Positions 8,115 through 15,281 of a stretch of DNA of 38,444 nucleotides are shown here, in pieces. The DNA comes from Planctomycetaceae bacterium. Its GTDB lineage: Bacteria > Planctomycetota > Planctomycetia > Pirellulales > Pirellulaceae. Position 1 is the stretch's first letter. Each line of letters begins with the position of its first letter. A model generated the notes under the pieces. The model was not told the origin of the DNA. It worked only from the letters and a program-made list of their open reading frames with translations, and searched no databases. The translations under genes were made by a program, and so were the position numbers. Location: positions 1-38,444 of the forward strand of contig WFWZ01000388.1 in assembly GCA_015490875.1 (NCBI GenBank). The letters run 5' to 3'.

Positions 8115-9563
8115 TCATAGATAGGGAGAGAGGAGTCGAGCAAATCCGTCGCGAAGTTTGATGTAGAACGGGCGTTTCTTCAGATCGTCCGAAGTCACTT
8201 TCCTGGCTTCTGCAAGCTTGGCATCGATCACTTGGTTCAGTTTTTCGGCAAACGTTTCGCTATAGCATTCCACGTTGAATTCGAAATTGAGCCGTAAGCT
8301 GCGAGGGTCCCAATTCGTGGAACCGATCAGTGCCCAGACGTCATCGACGACCATCAGTTTGGTGTGATCGAAGGGGGGAGGCGAGAAAAAAACATGACAG
8401 TCCTTGTCCAGAACCTGCCACAACTGTGCCATCATCGCCCACTGAACCAACCGGATATTGTTGACCTCCGGAAGAAGAATCTCGACATCGACGCCACGCA
8501 TCGACGCCACGTTCAGCGCTGCGATGAGGGGACTCTCCGGAAGGAAGTAGGGCGTAACAATGCGAGCACGGCGACGAGCCACTGCCAAAGCGCCGATCAT
8601 CGTGTGCGTCATTTTCTCGAAATCTTCGTCTGGGCCGTGCGTGATTCCTCGAGCCCAGACCTTGCCGGCTCGCTGGAGCTTCGGGAACCACTGCTCCCCT
8701 GCAAGCAACTCGCCCGTCGTGAAGGCCCAGTCGATCGCGAACGCCTCCTCCAGTTGCGCGACGACCGGACCGCGAATCTCGAAATGGAGGCACTCGACGG
8801 GGAACTTCGGCTGAAGCGAAAGCCAATGGTCTTCCCGGATATTGGTGCCGCCCGTGAAACCCAGCTTCCCGTCGACGACAAGGATCTTCCGGTGGTTTCT
8901 CATGTTGGCGTATTGCGCGAGCCTTGGAATGCGCGTCGGCAGGAAAGCGGCCGCCTTGAGTCCCGCTCGCCGCAATCGCCGCACCATGTTCGGCTTGCTG
9001 TACTTCGACCCGACGGCATCGATGAGCACACGCACCTCGACGCCGCGTTGATCGGCGGCTACGAGGGCCTCGAGAAATTTTTCACCGGCTCGATCACTGT
9101 CGAAGATGTAGCTGGCGAGCAAGACCGACTGCGAGGCTTCCTCGATGGCTTGCAGCATTCTTGGAAAGGCTTCGTCTCCGTTCACCAGCGGCTCGATTTG
9201 ATTCCCCGGCACCACATGATGACCGGTGAGATGATCGCCCAGCGTGGCCAGTCCCACCAAATTCGGATGCTCGTCGACGATCTTCTCGCGCTGGTCGACT
9301 TCCTTGGGTGTCAAAGGAAGCGCATCGTGAGGCTTCCAACGCTTGCGGATCTTGAGTGCCGTAGCCCTTCGCTGAATGCGATTGATGCCCAGGAGAAAAT
9401 AAGCAAGGGCGCCCAGGATCGGCGAGAGCCATGCGAGTCCGACCCAGGCGACGACGGCCCTCGTTTCTCGCTTCCACAAGACCGCATGGACGGTCACGGC
9501 CGAAGCGGCCACAACGTTCGCCAACAGCGCGACGATCCAGTAATCGGAAATCAGCTCCTGCAT
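8115..9563 (-). CDS. cls: Cardiolipin synthase (phospholipase D superfamily)
   Basis: A 482-residue membrane enzyme that, in this family, condenses two phosphatidylglycerols (or phosphatidylglycerol with phosphatidylethanolamine) to cardiolipin. The N-terminus has two transmembrane helices (about 8-29 and 36-59) forming the PLDc_N region, ending in FLLGINRIQRR. Two HKD catalytic motifs are intact: NHRKILVVDGKLGFTGG (H224, K226, D231) and DHTKLMVVDDVWALIGSTN (H400, K402, D407). Typical family segments NGDEAFPRMLQAIEEA and TPYFLPESPLIAAL are present. The ATG at 9563 has GGAGG 5 bases upstream and gives the normal length; the frame is open for 18 more codons but has no ribosome site there. It is the first gene of the 9563-5394 group. 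Confidence 0.93.
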   Translation of the reverse strand: MQELISDYWIVALLANVVAASAVTVHAVLWKRETRAVVAWVGLAWLSPILGALAYFLLGINRIQRRATALKIRKRWKPHDALPLTPKEVDQREKIVDEHPNLVGLATLGDHLTGHHVVPGNQIEPLVNGDEAFPRMLQAIEEASQSVLLASYIFDSDRAGEKFLEALVAADQRGVEVRVLIDAVGSKYSKPNMVRRLRRAGLKAAAFLPTRIPRLAQYANMRNHRKILVVDGKLGFTGGTNIREDHWLSLQPKFPVECLHFEIRGPVVAQLEEAFAIDWAFTTGELLAGEQWFPKLQRAGKVWARGITHGPDEDFEKMTHTMIGALAVARRRARIVTPYFLPESPLIAALNVASMRGVDVEILLPEVNNIRLVQWAMMAQLWQVLDKDCHVFFSPPPFDHTKLMVVDDVWALIGSTNWDPRSLRLNFEFNVECYSETFAEKLNQVIDAKLAEARKVTSDDLKKRPFYIKLRDGFARLLSPYL

Positions 9564-9714
9564 TACTGCCTCCGTTCCCGTCTGCCAATTCCGTATCGTC
9601 GCACGTGCAAGATTCAACTCCTGAAAGCGTCTGAATTGCTCGAGCTACGACCACACTTACGACCGCATCGCACAGGGCCCGTCGTTGTCGAAGGCCCCCT
9701 TTGATCGCACGCGT

Positions 9715-11607
9715 CTATTCCATTCCCAGTTGTTTCATCTTGCGATAGAGGTTCGCTCGGTGAAGTCCCAATTGCTCGGCGGCTTTGGTCATCGACCCGC
9801 CGGCTCGGTCGATGTGCCGCCGGATATAGGCGATCTGGAATTCTCGAGTGGCGTCGGAAAGGGGAAGCGTCCACTCGAGCGGCCCTTCCGAAGGTGCTCG
9901 TACCGACGGCTGCCATGTCAGGTCGTTCGCACCAATCACGGTGGAAGGCACCAAGAAGGCCATGCGTTCCATCATATTGCGGAGCTCGCGGATGTTGCCC
10001 GGCCAGGAGTGCCGCCGAAGCGCCTCCTTGGCATCATCGCCAAGCTGTTTGACCGGTAGGCCATGCTCGCGGGCGAACGTTTCGAGAAAGAACTCGGCCA
10101 GTTCAATCACGTCGTCCCCGCGCTCGCGCAAGGGTGGCAACACCACCGAAACCCCGCTGAGCCGGTAAAAGAGATCTTCCCGGAACTCGCCTTCGCGAAC
10201 GCGTTCGGCCAGATCCCGGTTCGTAGCGGCAATGACGCGCACGTCGATGGGAATCTCCTCGCTGCCGCCGACACGAGTGACCACGCGCTGCTCGAGCACC
10301 CGTAACAGCTTCACTTGGCCGGTCTCGCTGAGCTCTCCGATCTCATCCAAAAAGAGTGTCCCTCCCGAAGCCTGCTCAAACTTGCCGGCCTTCGTCTGGT
10401 CCGCGCCCGTGAACGCGCCCTTTTCGTGCCCGAACAACTCGCTTTCCATCAGCGTTTCGGTAAAGGCTCCCGCATTGACGGCTACAAAGGGGCCGGCTCG
10501 CCGGGCTCCTGAAAAGTGAAGCAGGCGTGCAACGACTTCCTTTCCCGTTCCACTCTCGCCCTGAATGAGTACCGTTAGATCGACTTGAGCGATCCGCGAC
10601 AGTTGCTCGCGCAGCGCCACGATCGCCGGGCAACTTCCAATCAGCCGAACCGAATGAGCCATCTCGTCGACGAGCCGGTTGCGCGAGTCGACGATGGCCT
10701 GATACGCCTGGGTCGTGTCGAGCGCCAGCGAGGCGTGCCGGGCGAGTTCCCAAAGTGCTTCCTCGTCTTCCGCGGTAAACCGCCCGTGCGTTCCTTTCTT
10801 GTTGATGACTTCGAAAGCACCAATGATGCCCCCCTTGGCATCCTTTAGAGGAACGCACAGCAGACTACGTGTGTGGAACTTCAACTTCGTGTCGACACGT
10901 CGGTCGATCAGGTCACCCTCGGTCGGGTCGACACGCATGGATTCTCCCGTCTGGACGACACGCCCAACGACGCCAGCGTTATCAGGGACTCGCAATTCGC
11001 CACCTTCGACTCCAAGAGCCGGATGGGCCACCAGCTCGTGATGCTGGCGGTCCCAAAGAAAGATGCTCGCTCGTTCCGCATCGAGCAACTCGGTCGACGT
11101 CTCGGCCATCTGCTCGAGGAGCCGGTCCATGTCGAGTGTCGTCTGCCAGTGCGCGGCCAAATCGAGAATCCGCTGCGTGCGCGCGAGCCGCTGGTGGACA
11201 CCCGCGATGTCGCGAGCCAGTGTGAGGACTCGAGCCAATATCTCCGCAGCTTGCCGACAGCCCGGCTCGATCGAATCGGAACCGTCGGCGCCCTGGATGG
11301 CCTGGATGGCCAGTACCCAGCGAGAGTTTCCCACCGGACCGACCCACCAGCCGTCTGCTTCGACCGGCTCCTCAATCTCGGCGACACGGTCCAGGAGCCG
11401 CTGGGGAACCGAGTTGGCCGTACCGGCTCGAGCAGCCACTTCCCATACGCCGCCTTCGTTGGCCCAAAGAGCCACGGACTGGACCGGCGCGCTCGCAGCA
11501 AGCTGTTCGATGGCAGCCCGACGCACCGCCTCCTCGCCCTGATGAGCTCGCTCGAGCGCGCTCCACAGCGCTTGCCCCCACCCAGACTCCGTCGGTCTCC
11601 CTGGCAT
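9715..11607 (-). CDS. Sigma-54-dependent transcriptional activator with GAF sensor and Fis-type HTH
   Basis: About 630 residues. The N-terminal 130 residues are weakly GAF-like (VALWANEGGVWEVAARAG). A clear GAF domain covers about 145-298 (ERASIFLWDRQHHELVAHPALG, SLLCVPLKDAKGGIIGAFEVIN). The AAA+ domain has Walker A GESGTGKE (350-357), the sigma-54 contact loop GAFTGA (397-402), Walker B FLDEIGEL (D421, E422), REDLFYRLSG (476-485) and SWPGNIRELRN (534-544). A Fis-type helix-turn-helix ends the protein (about 606-628). There is no receiver domain, so it should respond to a small ligand or redox cue through GAF rather than to a kinase. The ATG at 11607 has GGAG 7 bases upstream; the GTG at 11613 is a weaker choice. 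Divergent from fabI; targets unknown. Confidence 0.93.
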   Translation of the reverse strand: MPGRPTESGWGQALWSALERAHQGEEAVRRAAIEQLAASAPVQSVALWANEGGVWEVAARAGTANSVPQRLLDRVAEIEEPVEADGWWVGPVGNSRWVLAIQAIQGADGSDSIEPGCRQAAEILARVLTLARDIAGVHQRLARTQRILDLAAHWQTTLDMDRLLEQMAETSTELLDAERASIFLWDRQHHELVAHPALGVEGGELRVPDNAGVVGRVVQTGESMRVDPTEGDLIDRRVDTKLKFHTRSLLCVPLKDAKGGIIGAFEVINKKGTHGRFTAEDEEALWELARHASLALDTTQAYQAIVDSRNRLVDEMAHSVRLIGSCPAIVALREQLSRIAQVDLTVLIQGESGTGKEVVARLLHFSGARRAGPFVAVNAGAFTETLMESELFGHEKGAFTGADQTKAGKFEQASGGTLFLDEIGELSETGQVKLLRVLEQRVVTRVGGSEEIPIDVRVIAATNRDLAERVREGEFREDLFYRLSGVSVVLPPLRERGDDVIELAEFFLETFAREHGLPVKQLGDDAKEALRRHSWPGNIRELRNMMERMAFLVPSTVIGANDLTWQPSVRAPSEGPLEWTLPLSDATREFQIAYIRRHIDRAGGSMTKAAEQLGLHRANLYRKMKQLGME

Positions 11608-11790
11608 TTCCACACTCCGCTCGACCCGACCAGTCGCCCCGATGAGTTCGCCGTGACCCTACTTATCACTTCGGGCGATCTTTCTTACGATAATCCATCC
11701 GATCGGCGGTCCCCAGACGGCCGAGTGCTCACCGCACCCAACGCACGTCCCAACAACGACTCGAAACCATTCGAAGGAAGGAAAACCAGC

Positions 11791-12624
11791 ATGGGCATGT
11801 TCGCGGGAAAAAAAGGGCTGATTCTGGGCGTCGCCAATGATCGTTCCATCGCTTGGGCCATCGCCAAGACGATCATGAACGAAGGGGGTATTTGCGGCTT
11901 TTCCCATCTTCCGGACCGCCCCGACGACGAGCGGCAGCGGAATCGACGCCGCGTCGAAAAATGCCTCGACGGCTACGACGACAAAGTCGCGTTCCTCATG
12001 CCTCTGAATGTGCAGGAAGACGATCAGATCACCGCGTTCATGCAAAAGGCGGAACAAGAGCTGGGCAAGATCGACTTCCTTCTTCACTCGATCGCCTTCG
12101 CGGATCGAGAGGATCTCAAGCGAGATACGATCGCCACCAGCCGCGCTGGCTTCCAGCTCGCGATGGACGTCAGCGTCTATAGCCTGATCGCCGTCGCTCA
12201 TGCCGCTCAGCCACTCTTCAACGAAGGTGCTCGCGTCTGCTGTATGACCTATTTCGGCGGTGAAAAATGCGTTCCCGGCTATAACGTCATGGGGATCTGC
12301 AAGGCGGCCCTCGATGCCGCCACCCGCTACCTCGCCTATGACCTTGGGCCACAAGGCGTCCAAGTCAACGCCTTGAGCGCCGGGCCGCTCAAGACGCTGG
12401 CCGGAACGGCTGCCGGCGTCGGCGATATGCTCAAGCTCTACGAACAAATCGCGCCGCTGGGGCGCAATGTCACCCACGAAGAAGTCGGCCGGGTGGGCGC
12501 CTTCCTGCTTTCGGATCTTTCCAGCGGCATCACAGGAGACATCATTCACGTCGATGCGGGGTACCACATCATGGGATCGCCCGGCCGCATGCTCGACCGA
12601 CTCAAGGAAGCCGCTCAGTCGTGA
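11791..12624 (+). CDS. fabI: Enoyl-[acyl-carrier-protein] reductase (NADH), FabI
   Basis: A 277-residue short-chain dehydrogenase that catalyses the last reduction of each fatty-acid elongation cycle in the cytosol. The N-terminus, GKKGLILGVANDRSIAWAIAK, is the FabI form of the Rossmann nucleotide loop. The FabI-specific active site is present: Y154 and Y164 with K171 in YNVMGICK, matching the FabI Tyr-x6-Lys spacing. LHSIAFADREDL (98-109), SAGPLKTLAG (196-205) and DIIHVDAGYHIMG (250-262) are typical. I chose the ATG at 11791 because GAAGGAAGGA lies just upstream; the open frame extends far upstream only as a shadow of the activator gene. The FabI stop overlaps the GTG of the NUDIX gene, so the two are likely coupled. 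Confidence 0.95.
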   Translation: MGMFAGKKGLILGVANDRSIAWAIAKTIMNEGGICGFSHLPDRPDDERQRNRRRVEKCLDGYDDKVAFLMPLNVQEDDQITAFMQKAEQELGKIDFLLHSIAFADREDLKRDTIATSRAGFQLAMDVSVYSLIAVAHAAQPLFNEGARVCCMTYFGGEKCVPGYNVMGICKAALDAATRYLAYDLGPQGVQVNALSAGPLKTLAGTAAGVGDMLKLYEQIAPLGRNVTHEEVGRVGAFLLSDLSSGITGDIIHVDAGYHIMGSPGRMLDRLKEAAQS

Positions 12625-13016
12625 CGCCTCGTCCGATCGCCGTCGCCGTTGTCCTCGACGACACCGGTAGCCGTGTCCTCGTCGGAAGACGCGATGACGC
12701 GCAGGGTGAACTCGGCGGCTATGCCGAGTTTCCCGGAGGCAAACAAGAACCCGGCGAAGATCCGATCGACGCGGCTCTCCGCGAATGTCGCGAAGAAACA
12801 GGGCTGGTGGTCCAACCCGTGCGCATCTTGCAAACGGTCGAGCACGGATACGACTTCGGCGAGCTGGAACTCACGTTCGTTCTGTGCCGCCACGAAGGCC
12901 TCGCCGAACCACGGCCACCATTTGTCTGGTTAGACCGAACACGGCTCGATCCTCAAGCATTCCCGCCAGCCAACCAGAATGTCCTGAAGTGGCTGTGTCA
13001 AATGGAAGCGCTTTAG
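12621..13016 (+). CDS. NUDIX hydrolase, MutT-like (8-oxo-dGTP diphosphatase type)
   Basis: A 131-residue protein with a complete NUDIX box at residues 40-62: G40, E46, R54, E55, E58, E59, G61, matching G-x5-E-x7-R-E-U-x-E-E-x-G-U. EFPGGKQEPGE and the overall length fit MutT-type enzymes, which hydrolyse oxidised dGTP to the monophosphate. The exact substrate is inferred; NUDIX enzymes vary widely. The start is a GTG sharing bases with the fabI stop (GTGA), so translation probably depends on ribosomes finishing fabI. The gene converges on the gene ending at 13130. Confidence 0.87.
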   Translation: MTPRPIAVAVVLDDTGSRVLVGRRDDAQGELGGYAEFPGGKQEPGEDPIDAALRECREETGLVVQPVRILQTVEHGYDFGELELTFVLCRHEGLAEPRPPFVWLDRTRLDPQAFPPANQNVLKWLCQMEAL

Positions 13017-13129
13017 GCACATTCCGGCTCGGCAGGAGGCCTCGCCCTCCCAACCGATGGATTTGTCCGCGTTAGAGCCGTCCCCATATGACATAGAGAT
13101 GTCCGTGTTTCACAATCGCGCACGGTGAT

Positions 13130-15007
13130 TTAGCCTTTGCCTTTCCCCGGCAGCCCTCGCAGGCGAGTCTGAATCGCCGTCTGTTCTTCTTGCAGCAGCC
13201 GAACATCAACGATCTTCCACAACTCACCCCGTCGAGCCACCGTGAAGATGGCATCGTACGTGTTCGTCCGTCCGTGGATGTGCCCCCAGTGCTCGACGGT
13301 TCCCTCCACCTGCCAGCGGCTGCGGACACGAAAGCCGTTTTCGGTCCCATGCGGGCTCTCGGACCGACTGTCGAGGATGCGGACGTCGCGGATCCGGGAA
13401 ACGGCACCTCCCTGCTCTTCCATCACGAGCGACTTGCGAATCTGGAGATAGAGTTTGCGAAGCAGAGGTCCATCCACGCTGATCGCCAGGCTGTCATACA
13501 ACGGTTCTTCTTGGCGATAGGCGAAGGCTTGATAGAGATTTCGGTGTAGCGCGCGAAAGATGCGCATCTGTTCTTGCTCCGGTATGGCGGGCGGTCCACG
13601 GAAACGGTGGACCAGCGCGGCGGCACCCACACTCATCAGGCCCGCTGCGGCAATGGTCAATACACAGGAAAGCAGAACGGTTTCTTTTCGGAGGACGCCA
13701 AGGACTGCGACGCCGACCAGCAGAATGATCCCCATCAATAGGACGCCGCCAAGCGTCGGATGAGCCGATGCCGCCTTCGCGGTGCCCTCGAGGATAACGC
13801 GCACTGGTTGGATGTCGGGAGGCTCCCACGGCCGCGTCCGTTGCCAACGCAGCCGCGTCGTCTCGGGAGACTCGTCGGTCAATGTGACCTGGGCCACCGA
13901 TTCGTCCGAATAGACCATCGCCTGGACTTCGTAGATGAAATCGTTGTAGAAGTCCCATTCCATCGTCACTTTCTCGGGAGGCCGCTCCGTCGGATAGCGC
14001 AAGATGACGCCGACTCGAGCGTTAGCCAGTCCCACCGGTTTCGGTTCCGCTCGTTTGGCGAAGTCGATGAAGTTCAAGCCATAGAAGTCGATGCGAGCCA
14101 CTTCCGGCTCGACGCGCTTCCCGTCGATGGTGACAGGATTGTGTGCCTTGAAGAAAGCTGCGATCTGTTCGCGCGCTGCTGCTTGTTCCTCCAAATCGAG
14201 CCACCGATCATCGTCGCGAGGAATCAAGACGCTTTCCTCGAGCGTCAAGAGCGGCACGAGAATCTCATGACGCACCTGGTCGTCCTCAATGTAGAAGAAC
14301 GCATAGATCGAGCTGTAACTCGTGATACCGAGTGTCGCCTCGCGTTTCTTCTCCATCCACGCCTGCCATTCGGCCTCGGAAGCTTCCGGCGATGGCGGCG
14401 GCAGATCCCAATCGAAGTCGACAACCTCCGGTTTGCCCGATTGGAGTGCCCAGACTCGGTCCCCCTCGACCCCTGCCTGTTTCACGCGCAACGTCATCTC
14501 GGCGGGAATCCCAAGAGCCGGATCGACGAGTTGCTGGTGGAACGTCAGGAACCGAGGAGGCTCCTGGAGTGCGTACTCGATCGTGTAGGTAAGCGAGTAG
14601 CTCATGAGGTCCCCCAGCGGAATGCCCTCGTCCGGGAAGTCGGGCGACTTCACGTCGACGATTTGGCCGACCAATGGCTGTCCCTCGGCATCGAGGACTT
14701 GGACGCGTTCGACCAAAAATTGCTTGTGCCGCTCGATCCCCCGGGCGATTTCGGCCGGCTCGAGTCGGTTTTCGGAAGTCGGTCGCAAATCGTGGAACAA
14801 AAGGAGGTCCTCGAGGAACAAATCGATGGCCAGCGTGACCTTCTCGCGCTGCACGTACGCCGACACCTGGGTGATCGAAATGGGATGCCCCCCACCGAAG
14901 CTCGCAGTGCCACAAGAAAAAACGAGAAGCGCGAAGCCAATCGCGGTCGGACCGGCGACGCCACTGCGAAGTCTCGTTCGATCCGTTGGCTGTTCCCGCC
15001 GTTTCAC
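13130..15007 (-). CDS. Exported/membrane protein of unknown function, conserved-looking
   Basis: About 625 residues, not recognised as a named family. The likely start is a GTG at 15007 with AGGGGG upstream; the open frame to 15541 is a shadow that would cross the divergent gene. The N-terminus has basic residues and a hydrophobic stretch (AIGFALLVF) followed by SCGTASFGGG and HPISITQVSAYVQREKV, a signal peptide, perhaps with a degenerate lipobox at Cys32. Residues about 41-410 form a large exported region with repeated beta-type segments (LFLEDLLLFHDL, DFYGLNFIDFAKR). Two transmembrane helices follow (about 418-438 and 443-465). The last 155 residues are mixed alpha/beta and end in GELWKIVDVRLL, resembling an NTF2/Tim44-like fold. 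The start after the signal recalls HupE-type proteins, but I could not establish homology. Confidence 0.72.
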   Translation of the reverse strand: MKRREQPTDRTRLRSGVAGPTAIGFALLVFSCGTASFGGGHPISITQVSAYVQREKVTLAIDLFLEDLLLFHDLRPTSENRLEPAEIARGIERHKQFLVERVQVLDAEGQPLVGQIVDVKSPDFPDEGIPLGDLMSYSLTYTIEYALQEPPRFLTFHQQLVDPALGIPAEMTLRVKQAGVEGDRVWALQSGKPEVVDFDWDLPPPSPEASEAEWQAWMEKKREATLGITSYSSIYAFFYIEDDQVRHEILVPLLTLEESVLIPRDDDRWLDLEEQAAAREQIAAFFKAHNPVTIDGKRVEPEVARIDFYGLNFIDFAKRAEPKPVGLANARVGVILRYPTERPPEKVTMEWDFYNDFIYEVQAMVYSDESVAQVTLTDESPETTRLRWQRTRPWEPPDIQPVRVILEGTAKAASAHPTLGGVLLMGIILLVGVAVLGVLRKETVLLSCVLTIAAAGLMSVGAAALVHRFRGPPAIPEQEQMRIFRALHRNLYQAFAYRQEEPLYDSLAISVDGPLLRKLYLQIRKSLVMEEQGGAVSRIRDVRILDSRSESPHGTENGFRVRSRWQVEGTVEHWGHIHGRTNTYDAIFTVARRGELWKIVDVRLLQEEQTAIQTRLRGLPGKGKG

Positions 15008-15028
15008 CCTGGTATTCCCCCTCTTGGT

Positions 15029-15047
15029 GTCTTCGCGTCTTTGCGCG
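15029..15047 (-). repeat. Dispersed CGCAAAGACGCGAAG-type repeat, distant copy
   Basis: On the minus strand these 19 bases are identical to 2451-2469 in the gap 12.5 kb away. The copy lies just upstream of the start of the 625-residue membrane protein gene, inside the divergent region shared with the M28 peptidase gene, so it may be transcribed as leader. Confidence 0.65.
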
Positions 15048-15281
15048 CAACCCTCCTGGCCAGCTGGATCCCTACTCCGCCGGGCCCTGAAAACAAACTT
15101 CTGTTCCCCGCCACTTTGCCTTGCCAAATGCCTTGCGTCGCTGACTCCCAGGCGAAGCTGTTTCGATTCTACGTCGGGTGGCCGCGCGTGGCCATGCGGG
15201 CCGGCGAAAAGGCGGGTATACTGGTTTTCGACCTCGACGGTGCTGCAAGACATCTGAGTTGGATTCACGAAGGAGAGGATT

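Noticed and set aside
8115..8118. ATGA overlap between cardiolipin synthase stop and an ATG for the lactonase-fold gene as the true start.
   Set aside because: No ribosome site precedes it, whereas a GTG at 8064 has AGGAG at 8 bases and gives a normal Tat signal. I keep it as the alternative.
10873..11790. Very long open frame continuing upstream of fabI.
   Set aside because: It is a shadow of the activator gene on the other strand; FabI similarity and a ribosome site start at 11791.
15217..15222. TATACT upstream of the M28 peptidase gene as a promoter.
   Set aside because: The -10 match is good but no -35-like hexamer lies at 16-18 bases, so support is too thin for a feature.
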